A stretch of DNA of 64,000 nt, taken from NCBI GenBank assembly GCA_977017575.1, contig CDRNVI010000015.1:494533-558532 (forward strand). The letters are read 5' to 3'. A model generated the notes under the pieces. The model was given only the letters and a program-made list of their open reading frames with translations. It was not told the DNA's origin and made no database searches. Shown piece after piece: positions 38,004 to 48,179 of the stretch (position 1 is its first letter; each line of letters opens with the position of its first letter). The DNA is from Paramoeba atlantica. Lineage: Eukaryota > Discosea. The position numbers and the translations under genes are program-made.

Positions 38004-40436
38004 ATGTCGCCCACAACTGCATCTCATGAAAAGGCGTCCGCAGAGTACACTATGCTTTTCGGTACGTTTTCTATCCATCCGAGCACTATTCAAAGCTTCT
38101 TATGGACCGTATCACTTCTGGGTATATCCTTTGCTGTCTACGTCGCGTATGCGTTTCGTCTTAAAGCTATCACAGAGTATGGCGCAGTCATTCACGAATT
38201 CGACCCGTACTTCCATCGCAGAGCGACAGAATATTTACTAGAACACGGCTGGGACAAGTTCTTTACGTGGTATGATTACCTCTCATGGTACCCGCTTGGT
38301 AGACCCATAGGCACGACCATTTATCCGGGCTTGCAAATAACTGCCGCTGTCCTGTATCGTATTTTACAGCGTTTTGGTGGCAATTGGGCTATGACGGTCA
38401 ATGAGGTGTGCTGCTATTTACCTGCGTGGTTCGGTTCCCTTGCCACTGTACTGATGGCGTTGTTGACGTATGAGTGCTCCGGTTCACTCCTTTCCGCCGT
38501 ATTTGCATCTCTTATTTTCTCAATTTTGCCTGCTCACTTAATGCGTACTGTAGGTGGCGGTTTTGACAATGAAGCCATTGCGATTAGTGCAATGATAGCG
38601 ACTTTCTATTGTTGGGTTCGTTCTCTACGGGAAACTACTCGCAGCTGGGTGTACGGAATAGCAACTGGACTTTGCTACGGGTACATGGTGGCCGCCTGGG
38701 GAGGATTTATCTTTGTCTTGAATATGATCTCACTACATGCTATGGTCGTTGTTTTCATCGACTGGCTACGAGGTGTCTACGATCGTCGCGTTTTCCTAGC
38801 CTATTCGCTGTATTGCTTTATTGGCACCTTTTTGGCCACCTGTGTTCCTCCTGTTGGGGTAATGCCCTTCAAGTCACTGGAGCAGATAAGCAGTCTTGTC
38901 GTCTGGTGTCTTCTTGCCACGCTTCACTTAAGCGAGTACGAGCGTCAGCGTCGGGATATCCCTATTCAATCGTTTCGGTGCGTTCGGCTTCGGTTCAAGT
39001 ACAGCATCGCGTTGTCGTTTGCGGTTATGGCTGTTTTCGTGGTACTTTTACCCAGCGGATATTGGGGACCTATCAGCTCTCGTGTCCGTGGGCTCTTTGT
39101 GGCTCACATGAAGACGGGTAACCCGCTTGTCGACTCCGTAGCGGAGCATCAACCCGGGACTCCGGACGCCTTCTGGGGTTTTCTTCATATTGTTTACTAC
39201 CTTGCCCCGTGGGGCTTCGTGGTGATGTTCCACCATCCACTACGGCAGTCCAGTTTTCCTCCTATTTTGTACCTAGTCGTGCAATTCTTTGCTTTGACGA
39301 TGTCTCGCTTACTCATTCTAGCATCGATACCCCACGCCTTATTGGGCGGAATTGCATTAGGACTCACTATCGAAAGTTTACTAGAGGATGCTTGTATCCC
39401 ACTCGCTCATTTGTCTCCTACGACACCACATCGTAGAAACGAAAGAAAATCGATGGGACGCAAGAGTTCTTCCTCTGCCTTTGCGAATTTTTCAGGTTGG
39501 TTATTTCACTGGAGGTCACCCACGTGGCGCAAGATCCGTGGAGCTCTTTTCTTTCTTTTTCTCTTTCACGTCCTAAGCGGTGCAAGATCTTTTGTGCGAC
39601 ACGCGGAAAAAATGAGAGATACCATCTCCCACACTTCGCTTGTTTTTAAACACCGGGAAGGGGAACAGGAAACCGTAATTGATGATTACCGAGACGGGTA
39701 TGAGTTCCTGCGCACGGAGACCCCTGCAGATTCCCGTATCCTGGCCTGGTGGGATTACGGTTACCAAATCGCCGGCATGGGGAATCGCACAACCTTAGCC
39801 GACGGTAACACATGGAACCACGAGCACATCGCAATGGTCGGCCGCTGCCTGACTGCTCCTGTGGCCCAAGCCCACCGTATGATACGGCACCTGGCGGATT
39901 ACGTCCTCGTGTGGTCCGGGGGCGGGGGCGATGATCTCGCAAAGGCCCCGTGGATGGCTCGTATTGGAAACAGCGTGTATCGGGATATTTGTCCCAATGA
40001 CCCCCTTTGTGAGAAATTTGGATTTTACCCGAAAGAGGGGATTATGGAGTGGTCACAGGCGGATCCCACACCCATGATGGCGAAGTCATTGCTTTATAAC
40101 CTGCACATGGCAGATCGACGTCCTGGGGTGGGTCCTGACCCGGAACTTTTCGAGGAGGTGTTTCGCTCCAAATATGGATTGCTACGCATTTTTAAAGTGA
40201 TGAATATTAGTCAAGAAAGTAAAGACTGGGTAAGAGATTCTAAAAACCGCATTTGTGACCCTCCGGGAAGTTGGTTATGCGCCGGTCAGTACCCTCCGGC
40301 GGAAGAACTTCAAGAGGTATTGCGTAAAGCTATTAATTTTAAACAGCTTGAGGATTTCAACCGAAAGCAGATGGAACAACAAGACAATTTTGGCGAGCAG
40401 TATCATAGACGTAGTGTGCACGAGAAGCTTATATAG
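38004..40436 (+). CDS. STT3: Oligosaccharyltransferase catalytic subunit STT3
   Basis: Transfers the dolichol-linked glycan to Asn in nascent proteins in the ER lumen. The 810-aa protein has about 13 membrane segments in the N-terminal two-thirds. Conserved sites: VIHEFDPYFHRRATEYL (metal-binding Asp near 68), YPLGRPIGTTIYPGLQ, GGGFDNEAIAISAM near 185, SVAEHQPGTP near 377 and the lumenal WWDYGYQIAG at 582. It fits with ALG14-ALG13 in the same window: kinetoplastids use STT3 as a single-subunit enzyme, so no other OST subunit is expected. Intact. Confidence 0.95.
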   Translation: MSPTTASHEKASAEYTMLFGTFSIHPSTIQSFLWTVSLLGISFAVYVAYAFRLKAITEYGAVIHEFDPYFHRRATEYLLEHGWDKFFTWYDYLSWYPLGRPIGTTIYPGLQITAAVLYRILQRFGGNWAMTVNEVCCYLPAWFGSLATVLMALLTYECSGSLLSAVFASLIFSILPAHLMRTVGGGFDNEAIAISAMIATFYCWVRSLRETTRSWVYGIATGLCYGYMVAAWGGFIFVLNMISLHAMVVVFIDWLRGVYDRRVFLAYSLYCFIGTFLATCVPPVGVMPFKSLEQISSLVVWCLLATLHLSEYERQRRDIPIQSFRCVRLRFKYSIALSFAVMAVFVVLLPSGYWGPISSRVRGLFVAHMKTGNPLVDSVAEHQPGTPDAFWGFLHIVYYLAPWGFVVMFHHPLRQSSFPPILYLVVQFFALTMSRLLILASIPHALLGGIALGLTIESLLEDACIPLAHLSPTTPHRRNERKSMGRKSSSSAFANFSGWLFHWRSPTWRKIRGALFFLFLFHVLSGARSFVRHAEKMRDTISHTSLVFKHREGEQETVIDDYRDGYEFLRTETPADSRILAWWDYGYQIAGMGNRTTLADGNTWNHEHIAMVGRCLTAPVAQAHRMIRHLADYVLVWSGGGGDDLAKAPWMARIGNSVYRDICPNDPLCEKFGFYPKEGIMEWSQADPTPMMAKSLLYNLHMADRRPGVGPDPELFEEVFRSKYGLLRIFKVMNISQESKDWVRDSKNRICDPPGSWLCAGQYPPAEELQEVLRKAINFKQLEDFNRKQMEQQDNFGEQYHRRSVHEKLI

Positions 40437-40714
40437 ACACTTCACTCTAAGTGCATGTATACCGTTAGAGATTTGGATTTTTAACTTACTCGCTTTAAAA
40501 GCTTGTATTTAGCGAATCACCTGACCGAAAAGGTTTTCTTTAGCGGAGTGCTTAATGTCGCTTGCTTTGTGTTTTTTCTTAAATGTCAGAACGCATTTCT
40601 TTACACATGCACGCACGTTATAATTATTTAAGACTCTGTACAGAATTCCAAAAAAGTACATTCTTACCATTCTGATTTCGGATACATCCCCCTTATTTTT
40701 ACATTACTTATAAA

Positions 40715-41479
40715 ATGAATCGCCGCTTCTTATCCGTGTTGACTCGAGGCGCAGCTTCACGTCTTTCGTCCACCACAAGCAGCAGGTTTACTACCCCTCT
40801 CAGCACCGTTTCGATTTCCCAAACGGGTGTTCTACATGCATTTCGCAATCAAAGCTCTTCTCCCGGGAACAACCGCGGACAATTGGGAACACAATCCGTT
40901 GGGCGTTCTACCCCCATGTGTGAATGGTCACGCATTCACGAGACGGACCCCTCTCAAGGCTTTCTCTTCCGCTCAGTGTATCAAAACGGAAACGTCCACC
41001 TTCTCTACTTCCCCCAGAATATTACTCGAGACCAGAAGCGAGCGAACTCGGAGCGTCGCCCGGACGGCTCCAGTCCACTCATGTCCGCGTTCTCCTTGGT
41101 TGACAAAATTAAGCGTATCAATCTCATCCTTCCTACTCCTTTTATTTGTCGACTTCTTGCGGTGCTCGAGGGCACTCTTCCTTCGGTGACGCTAGCGACG
41201 CGCTCCACGCAAGGAACTTTCTCCGGTGATCTCTCCAAGTTTACTTTTCAGCTCTCATGCAGCTCTGTGTATCCGGATGGGACTGAACTTAGCTGGAAGA
41301 TGGACTTCGACCCCGGTGAGTCGATAATGCTGCAGCGCTTTCTGATGATGGCTTTGGAGAGAAATTTTGGGTTTGAAAAGTATAAAGAGGTTCAGCGTAC
41401 ATTACGCCCGGGCCGTTCTTCTCCCCGAACACCTAAGCCCGAAGCGAACAAGTCAGAAGAATCCGACACAGAGCATTAG
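40715..41479 (+). CDS. MRP1: Mitochondrial RNA-binding protein, MRP1/MRP2 (gBP21/gBP25)-like
   Basis: The 254-aa protein has an N-terminal Arg/Ser-rich presequence (MNRRFLSVLTRGAASRLSS) and a Whirly-like core. The C-terminal block ELSWKMDFDPGESIMLQRFL near 191-210 and ALERNFGFEKY matches, by memory, the WSVKFDNHF...FLESALDESFGF segment of trypanosome MRP1; the upstream LPTPFICRLLAVLEG and LSKFTFQLSCSSVYP strands fit the same alignment. MRP1/2 form a heterotetramer that anneals guide RNAs to pre-mRNA in kinetoplastid editing. This is the strongest lineage marker in the window. MRP1 versus MRP2 is not resolved. Confidence 0.75.
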   Translation: MNRRFLSVLTRGAASRLSSTTSSRFTTPLSTVSISQTGVLHAFRNQSSSPGNNRGQLGTQSVGRSTPMCEWSRIHETDPSQGFLFRSVYQNGNVHLLYFPQNITRDQKRANSERRPDGSSPLMSAFSLVDKIKRINLILPTPFICRLLAVLEGTLPSVTLATRSTQGTFSGDLSKFTFQLSCSSVYPDGTELSWKMDFDPGESIMLQRFLMMALERNFGFEKYKEVQRTLRPGRSSPRTPKPEANKSEESDTEH

Positions 41480-42041
41480 GTGAAGTGATGAACTTTTAAA
41501 CTTGAAAGTAGTGATGAACTTGAAAGACAACACATATTGATTCATTGTAGTGTATCGAAGGAGCATCATTATTTCAAAAACAAATACATGCATTCATGAT
41601 GTACATCCCGGGTCTGATGAGTATAAACGCTTCTATATACTTTATGAAATTCTTTTATGAAATAGGTGAACTTGTTAGGTTGGTTTTCTTATTAAAGCGG
41701 TGAGAATCTAGGCCTTTTTCGCAAATAATTGAACTCTCTACTGCGAATGTTTAACTACGGACTTTAAAGTTTTATGAGTCACACTGAAAAGTATTATGAG
41801 TCTGAATATCATGACTGCTCTTATGAGTTTGTTTAGGCTGCGATAGAATATAATATTACTATTCCTTATTTAAAAAAGGCACGTGTATCACTTAATATAG
41901 CCAATTCCATATTATACTGCATCTAAAGAAAATTTGGAGAGCTCGATGAATGTAGCTAAATCCATGTATAGAAATGGTAAGCAGGCGTCTTTACAAACAA
42001 TATAGCGATTAGAATAATTTTAATTGCTTCTACAACTTAAC
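41480..42041. other. Spacer, no gene seen
   Basis: AT-rich, with ATGAACTTGAAAG-type short duplications just after the MRP stop and an ACATGCATTCATGATGTACAT stretch near 41585. No gene. Confidence 0.45.
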
Positions 42042-42980
42042 ATGACTCACTCGTCTAATCCAATTTTGGAATTCGAAATGATTTTACCATCCTCTGATGA
42101 GATTATCGCCGCATCCCGTTTATGTGGCATCCGGGTTACCGCACCCCAAATACAGTCTTTTAATACAGTTAGCTTACTCAATGAAACTATCGACGAAACT
42201 AAGGATCGAATTGAAATAGAACTAAGACAAGATGTTGCTCCAAAATCAGTTGATTATATTATTTCGGCAGCGCGTGATGGTTTATTTCGAGGTCCCAAGG
42301 CTTGTTATCGGTTAGATCACGGAGCTAATGTGGTAAGAATCGGTTCTCCCCTTACACCTAATGGATATCCTTCATCTATTCCGAATGAAGTCACTGATTG
42401 GCATCCGGATACGGACTATTTGGTAACGCTTGCCAAAATAGGTCCGGACCGAAATATCTCTCAAATTATGGTTATTCGAAAGCAGACATTGAGCTTGCGC
42501 CAATATGTAACAATCGGGAGAGTTGTGCAAGGCACTACTCTTCTAGATAAAATTTTCACGATGCCGCGATTTTCTGACGGAAATTTTATTTGCCCTGTTG
42601 GGGTGAGACAATGCAACGTTCTTTTTCCTCAGGACAAAACAGAATTTAGAAAACGTGGGAGAACATATGCATCGAATGATTGCTTGGAAGGTACTCAAGA
42701 AAATACTCACGTAGGGGAACATCCAGATTTGGATGCCTCAGAATATTCATATAAAAGATTGAGGAATGCTGGTGGTGAAAAAGTTGAGATTTACCGGCCA
42801 CGCTCGCCCTCACTTCCTCTTCAAGTAGAAGGCATGTCTGAAATGCGTACACTGTTACGAAATCATGTAAATGCTTTGAAGCGCAGACGTCGAAAGGTCG
42901 GAAAGCGTTCTTCTGTACATTCTGGGATGAAGCGTGGTTTTCAGATTCTGAGGCAAAGGAGAAAAATGAAAGGAAAATAA
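42042..42980 (+). CDS. Divergent cyclophilin-like protein
   Basis: A 312-aa protein with a cyclophilin-type PPIase fold in the first 200 residues: IEIELRQDVAPKSVDYIISA (about 58-77), GPKACYRLDHGANVVRIGSP near 88 and GRVVQGTTLLDKIF near 163. Key active-site residues are changed: the QFFI-type segment is SQIMVI and the Trp-containing loop (WLDGKH) is LSLRQY, although the catalytic-type Arg (YRL) is kept. Isomerase activity is doubtful. The basic C-terminal 60 residues (RRRRKVGKRSS, LRQRRKMKGK) suggest nuclear or RNA association. ATG 42042 is preferred over TTG 42024. Confidence 0.75.
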   Translation: MTHSSNPILEFEMILPSSDEIIAASRLCGIRVTAPQIQSFNTVSLLNETIDETKDRIEIELRQDVAPKSVDYIISAARDGLFRGPKACYRLDHGANVVRIGSPLTPNGYPSSIPNEVTDWHPDTDYLVTLAKIGPDRNISQIMVIRKQTLSLRQYVTIGRVVQGTTLLDKIFTMPRFSDGNFICPVGVRQCNVLFPQDKTEFRKRGRTYASNDCLEGTQENTHVGEHPDLDASEYSYKRLRNAGGEKVEIYRPRSPSLPLQVEGMSEMRTLLRNHVNALKRRRRKVGKRSSVHSGMKRGFQILRQRRKMKGK

Positions 42981-43600
42981 AAAAATTCTTCGTTCGGTTT
43001 GGTCTGGCACTTAAGGCTTAATACCTACATGTATGGAGGCTTTACATATGGATTGGTAAAATACGGTATCGGAAGAAGGAAGAAGACGCAAGTACAAATT
43101 CAAAATGCGCTAGTACACTATAAGCGTATTTTATGTTTTATGTTTATTATTCTACCCTCTGATTCCCTATAAATTTTATATTAGCAAACAACAGTGTATT
43201 ATATAACAAACAACTATAATGGTTGTTTGTTGAAATTTATCAGAGCCATAATGCGGCCCGTCTGGAAAACAGGTCAGCAGTGGTTGGGTTACATAGTAGA
43301 ATACGTCAGCTAAAAGTTTCCTTAATGTACATGTACATTGTATCTTAAGATACATGTTCTAAAGATACATGTACATGTATCTTCCTTCAGCCATATTTTA
43401 GCCGCTTTCACAAGACAGTCACAGAGTGAACTACCGTAATGGAGTTACTTCATTAAGAGAATAGCAACTTTTTACTTAATATCCGCGTATCTTCAATTTC
43501 ACTATTCTGCCGAATAGTATGTATCTACCGTAGAAACGGAAATTAATGAAATGTAGAAATAAGAAAACTATAATTAAGGAAATAATTTCGTGCCACTGAC
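42981..43600. other. Spacer with TACATGTA cluster
   Basis: AT-rich. 43321-43385 is a dense cluster of TACATGTA/GATACATG palindromes (AATGTACATGTACATT, AAGATACATGTACATG). 43,180-43,235 holds a small AACAAACAAC inverted repeat. No gene. Confidence 0.55.
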
Positions 43601-43636
43601 TTTTTCTCCTTCTTGCTTTTTTCTCCTCATTGTTAG
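43601..43636 (+). promoter_or_regulatory. Putative spliced-leader acceptor of RTEL1
   Basis: A long C/T tract (TTTTTCTCCTTCTTGC, TTTTTTCTCCTC) ends in TTGTTAG, AG at 43635-43636, about 50 bases before ATG 43689. The frame is open upstream through this tract from GTG 43590, which would give a hydrophobic extension absent from RTEL1 homologues. Confidence 0.55.
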
Positions 43637-43688
43637 CTTTTTGTTAGTTTGTAGTCAAGAAACAGAAGGGTTTATCCTCCGTTATTTA

Positions 43689-46600
43689 ATGAAATCTCAA
43701 TACCACACCGTAATTCTGGAGGATATTCCAGTGCGCTTCCCTTTTGAGCCATATCCTGTGCAAATTGAATATATGCGTTCCGTTATACGCACTTTAAATG
43801 CCTCGCAGGAACACGCGCACGCTGCATTAGAAAGTCCAACTGGTACAGGTAAAACTCTTTCACTTCTTTGCTCTGTTTGTGCATGGCTTTTGTGGAGCCG
43901 GAAAAAAGAGAGGACAACAGAAAACTTATCCTCCTTTTCTACGTGCAAAATTATTTACACCACGCGAACTCATTCGCAAGTATCTCAGGTAATGAGAGAG
44001 TTTAGACGTTGTGGCTATGAGAAAGAACTGCAAAGTTGTGTCTTGGGTTCTCGTGAGCAATTGTGTGTTCATTCATCTATTCGCGAGTTGAAGGGTCACA
44101 CTTTACGTGCCGCTTGTGCGAATGCCCGTGCTGTGCGATCTTGTCGTTTTAGTAATCATACTCCTTCAACTCCTTCTCCTTCTCAAGGGCGAGTCATGGA
44201 CATGGAAGATCTCTGTCGCGAAGGTCTATCCACTCCTTATTGTCCTTATTTTTATACCCGAGAAAAAGTATTGCCTACAGCTGATATAATATTTTGTCCT
44301 TACAATTATGCCTTAGATCCCTCGGTGATGACGCAGGATCTGCAGCTAAAAGGCAATATTCTGATAATTGATGAGGCCCACAATTTACCTTCAGTATGTC
44401 TGTCGACCACCAGTATTGAAATTGCGACTACTGACATTGCTGTGGCTATGGGAGATACTTCGAAAGCAATAGAATGTTTGGAGCAAAGTTCTACGACTCC
44501 CGAAGACTCATCGGATTTGCCTCCTGGTGACGAATCTCGTACAGAGGACGTGATGCAAGAACTAATAGTTCTACGAACACTTTTGTATAATCTGCAGAAT
44601 GAACTTGAAGCTCTGCCGCTAGAACTTCATAAAGATACTAACAGTTATGTTTACCTAAAATCCGGGGAACATGTATATTCGTTTCTATCTAAACTAAGCA
44701 TCACGTTCTCTACCGCTCAATTGTTCTTAGAACAAGTTGAGCACACAATGGAGCTCGCTATCTCAGGAAAAGAAAAAAAGGGCCTTTTAGGGTCATGTCA
44801 AGGATTGCAGACAGTTCTCGATTTTATTAAAGTAATCTTTCCACGTTTGAAGGATCGTACATCGCAGGACGTTGAAAATAATTTTAAGAGATCTTACAAT
44901 ATGGTCGTACAGGCCGTTTCAGGGGTTGCCGGAACAAAGCGTCTGCTTTCCCTTTGGTGTCAAGATTGTAGTATGTGCATGCAACAAGTTCACACAAAGA
45001 CAAGGAATCTTCTCATAACTAGTGGCACGCTTACTCCGATTGATTCCTACACGAATGAACTTGGCATTCCTTTCCACACTATATTACAGGGCCCTCATTT
45101 TATTTCTTCTAGTCAAATATGTGCTTCGATTTGCAACGTTTCCGGGTGCGGTACAAGACTCAATGGAAATTATCAGAATCGTTCCAATGCCGATTATCAA
45201 ATGGGTATTGGAACCTGCATTGTGAATTTATGCCGTATTATTCCAGACGGTATTCTTGTCTTCTTTCCCTCATATAGTTTTATGCAACAATTGTTGGAAT
45301 CTTGGCAAAGTCGTAACTGTGAAATATGGTCAACGTTAGCAAAACATAAACATGTTTTTGTTGAGCCTCGCACGACAACAGAGACTAGAAATGTTGTGCA
45401 AAAATTTCAGCTTACCATAGATAACAGCATAGCGGATGTGAAGACCAAAGGTGCCGTTTTATTTGCAGTTTGTCGAGGGAAAATTTCTGAAGGCGTTGAT
45501 TTTTCAGACCGACATGGGCGTAGCGTTATCATCATTGGTATACCGTATGCTAGTCGCAATGATTTAAATATCTTTCTGCGTCGAGAATATTTGGATAAAT
45601 GTTCCCGTGATCGCACAAACAATAGCACGAATTTTCTTACAGGGGAAGTATGGTATCGGCAGGAGGCCTTGCGCGCCGTTAATCAAGCGATGGGCCGCGT
45701 CATAAGGCATAAAGATGACTACGGTTCAATAATTCTCTTGGATGAGCGTTTTAAGAATCAGACAAGAAGTCTCAGCAAATGGATTCAACCTTTTTTGGCA
45801 ACGTATGATAATTTTATTGACTGTCAAAGGGCTAATGCAACTTTCTTTTCTTCAAGAGAGCCTTCTAATGCAACGTTCCGTCACTCGGATATTGCTGTTT
45901 CACAAACAGAAACTAAATTACCATCCATTTTTCCGTCCTCTGCTAGCGCTGCATTCGAATATGAACTTTTAACCGCACGTGATGGTGTTTCCGAGTCCAG
46001 TATCAATGAATTCCGTTCGAAATCAACGGAAAACATTGCTGGCGAATCAATTGAATGGCTTTCCGGCACACGGTCACATCCTCAAAAAGTGTTTCCGAGA
46101 AGGCCATGTTCCGCAGAAACTCGTCAACGTACGGAATGTTCCTCAAAGCGAATGTCCTCGGAATCCTTTATTGATATTGACGCACTACCCCCCGCTTTTC
46201 GGAAATCTGATTCTGTTCCCCTTCTCTTCGGAGTCGTACCCACCGAAGACATCATCGATGCACAGACCACTAGTGCCACACTAGATACCTGCGTAAAGAA
46301 TGAAAATAAGCTTCCGGAAAGAAAAAATATTCAAATCACAAATAAAATTTCTTCTCAAAATCATATTCAGGTAGCAACTGCACCAGAGTTAGAAGCGTTT
46401 TTTAATCAAGTACGGATATACCTTAGTGGGGAATCTTCTTCATCTTATGGTCTATTCAAACGCATCTTGCAATCACTGGGTACTTTACGTTCGTGTGATG
46501 CAACCAACACTTTTAGAAACTTTTGCAAAGATCTGTACAATGTATTACATGGAGAAACTGAGACCGGACAAGATTTCTTGCGCAAAGTCCGAGATCTTAT

Positions 46601-46691
46601 CATTCCAAAACCATTACGATCTAAATTTACTGAAGCCGCACCAGTACATTTGGCTAAGTTTCGTAAAACACGTCATATTGACATTCGCTGA
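43689..46691 (+). CDS. RTEL1: RTEL1-like Fe-S DNA helicase
   Basis: An XPD-family superfamily-2 helicase of 1000 aa that unwinds D-loops and telomeric/G4 structures in other eukaryotes. The start VRFPFEPYPVQIEYM near 16 matches RTEL1. Walker A SPTGTGKTLSLLC lies near 48, Fe-S cluster cysteines between about 118 and 200 (EQLCVHSS, RSCRFS, EDLCREG, PYCPYFY), DEAH in LIIDEAHNLPS near 227, and motif VI QAMGRVIRHKDDYG near 665. The C-terminus (about 897-977, EAFFNQVRIYL... LRKVRDLIIPKP) resembles the harmonin-homology domain of RTEL1. No PIP box is recognised. Intact. Confidence 0.88.
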   Translation: MKSQYHTVILEDIPVRFPFEPYPVQIEYMRSVIRTLNASQEHAHAALESPTGTGKTLSLLCSVCAWLLWSRKKERTTENLSSFSTCKIIYTTRTHSQVSQVMREFRRCGYEKELQSCVLGSREQLCVHSSIRELKGHTLRAACANARAVRSCRFSNHTPSTPSPSQGRVMDMEDLCREGLSTPYCPYFYTREKVLPTADIIFCPYNYALDPSVMTQDLQLKGNILIIDEAHNLPSVCLSTTSIEIATTDIAVAMGDTSKAIECLEQSSTTPEDSSDLPPGDESRTEDVMQELIVLRTLLYNLQNELEALPLELHKDTNSYVYLKSGEHVYSFLSKLSITFSTAQLFLEQVEHTMELAISGKEKKGLLGSCQGLQTVLDFIKVIFPRLKDRTSQDVENNFKRSYNMVVQAVSGVAGTKRLLSLWCQDCSMCMQQVHTKTRNLLITSGTLTPIDSYTNELGIPFHTILQGPHFISSSQICASICNVSGCGTRLNGNYQNRSNADYQMGIGTCIVNLCRIIPDGILVFFPSYSFMQQLLESWQSRNCEIWSTLAKHKHVFVEPRTTTETRNVVQKFQLTIDNSIADVKTKGAVLFAVCRGKISEGVDFSDRHGRSVIIIGIPYASRNDLNIFLRREYLDKCSRDRTNNSTNFLTGEVWYRQEALRAVNQAMGRVIRHKDDYGSIILLDERFKNQTRSLSKWIQPFLATYDNFIDCQRANATFFSSREPSNATFRHSDIAVSQTETKLPSIFPSSASAAFEYELLTARDGVSESSINEFRSKSTENIAGESIEWLSGTRSHPQKVFPRRPCSAETRQRTECSSKRMSSESFIDIDALPPAFRKSDSVPLLFGVVPTEDIIDAQTTSATLDTCVKNENKLPERKNIQITNKISSQNHIQVATAPELEAFFNQVRIYLSGESSSSYGLFKRILQSLGTLRSCDATNTFRNFCKDLYNVLHGETETGQDFLRKVRDLIIPKPLRSKFTEAAPVHLAKFRKTRHIDIR

Positions 46692-47025
46692 ATTCCGGTG
46701 TCCCAGATTCATATTAATGTTTGATGTGAAGGGGGGCTCGTTTATTGTTAACAATAATTAATTTCGGTTTTTTCGCGTGACTTCCGATTTTTTTTTTCCC
46801 TATGTCATATTTTGTAGTGTTCAGGATAAGGAAAATGGTGCGCTTAACGATATTATTGAAACAATATTATTCAAACAACAGACTTTCAGTCGCCCGACAA
46901 TGGCAGCCTCCAGAGATAAACCGTTGAGAAGGCAAGTAAACGGTACTTCACGGACATCGCATTTCGATTTACATAATTCAGTTTTGGATGAAACTGGGTG
47001 GCAATGGATGGCAATTGAAAACTGC
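46692..47025. other. Spacer, doubtful coding
   Basis: A GTG-started plus frame (46777-47046) ends within repeat sequence and has no recognisable domain. Treated as non-coding. Confidence 0.35.
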
Positions 47026-47290
47026 GTACCGTTTACCCCCCAGTAATAGACCCTCTCCAGTAACAGATTTGGCCATTTTTGGGTTAACCCCCAGTAACAG
47101 AGATTAGGCTGGGGAGGGTGGTTGGAAGAGGGGGTGTTTGGGCGTGTGGGGGTGGCTGGGCGGGGTGAGGGTGGTTGCGCGGGAGCGAATGGCGTAGTTG
47201 CGGGGTTTTCTGGGCAGAAAATCAACGCACCCATGAACAAAAGCGGTACTTTACCACCAAAAAAGCATACCCCCCAGTAACAAGAATTAG
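47026..47290. mobile_element. CCCCCAGTAA-family element remnant
   Basis: TACCGTTTACCCCCCAGTAA at 47026 resembles the left end of the 25302-25617 element (TACCGTATACCCC...AGTAA). Further copies of CCCCCAGTAACAGA/AGTAACAAGA appear near 47,090 and 47,270 in the same orientation, with GGCCATTTTTGGGTT between. A clean opposite end was not found, so it is likely a degenerate or composite copy. A G-rich, Pro-coding-like stretch (47,110-47,210) fills the middle. Confidence 0.45.
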
Positions 47291-47649
47291 TCCACGTTCG
47301 TTGACAGTCGGATTTACTGTCAACGAAGTGGCAGCCAATTGGTTGACCCGTCAACGAAGTAGAGACGTACCCGATTTTTGCGTATATTTGCTCTCAGAGC
47401 ACTAAATTCGACGTTTGCGTGTGGGAAATCACTCGTACGCATGAATTCAAGGCTACAGAACGTATTGGGTAGAGAATGCGACTCCAACCATACCATTCTT
47501 CCGACCCAAAAAGACCCCTTGGGGTCCAAAAATTACGTTTTCCCATTTTTTGGTCAAAAATGGGTCATTTTGGGAGGCGTACCACGGCTTCAAGAAGCGA
47601 CATCTCGCGAAGACAATGTCGTAGAAAGCTAGAATACGTCCCAAACTAT

Positions 47650-48095
47650 CAAAATACAATAGTCGGAACAATTTTGGAAGAATATTTTTTTTACCATTTT
47701 TTTCGTCAAGTTGAAAATTTTTTCTAAACAAAATTTCCGAAAAAATCCGAACTTGACGGGCCCGTCCTGCGCATACGAGGTTGGGTCACCCCCGGGTAAT
47801 GTGGTGGAAAATGCGCGCCAAGACCCCGGCTACCCCTTCTGCGCTTTTTATTTTCGAAAAATATTTTTTTCGAAAAACATTCGTGCGGTATGCCCCCCCC
47901 TGGACCACGCCGCCCTGGACCCCCCCTGGACCCCCCAAGGGTCCGATTTTTTTTTGAAAATTTTTGGACCACCGGAGCCCATTTTGTATATTTTTCTTCT
48001 ATCATATTACTGTGTTCCTTTTTATATCTTCACTGTTTTTGTTCATTTTTTTTTCAATAATCGAGGGTAGAGCGGTAGACCAACCACCGCAATTT
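47650..48095 (+). mobile_element. Repeat element A, uninterrupted copy
   Basis: This is the shorter copy of the family seen at 35,007-36,235: AAAATACAATAG start, TCCGAACTTGACGGGCCCG, CGCCAAGACCCCGGCTA, TCGTGCGGTATGCCCCCCC, GGACCACCGGAGCCC, then directly ATTACTGTGTTCC and ATCGAGGGTAGAGCGGTAG. A third fragment of the start region (GTCCCAAACTCTCAAAATAC) lies at about 25,870. No protein recognised. Confidence 0.65.
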
Positions 48096-48128
48096 TAATT
48101 ACCTTTAATTGAAGTTTCTCCGGTATAT

Positions 48129-48179
48129 AATTATTAGTATTCATTAATTATTAGTATTCGTTAATTATTAGTATTCACT
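48129..48179. repeat. 17-bp tandem repeat, 3 copies
   Basis: The unit AATTATTAGTATTCRTT repeats three times head to tail. Confidence 0.85.

Noticed and set aside
43240-43310. Possible tRNA-like fold in the spacer before RTEL1
   Set aside because: No consistent T-loop GGTTCRA sequence or acceptor-stem pairing was found.
43590-43688. Hydrophobic N-terminal extension of RTEL1 (signal-peptide-like)
   Set aside because: It begins with GTG and is the translation of the acceptor pyrimidine tract; RTEL1 homology begins after ATG 43689.
46821-47354. 177-codon minus-strand Pro-rich frame
   Set aside because: Runs through repeated element ends (CCCCAGTAA family) and a G-rich stretch; no domain.
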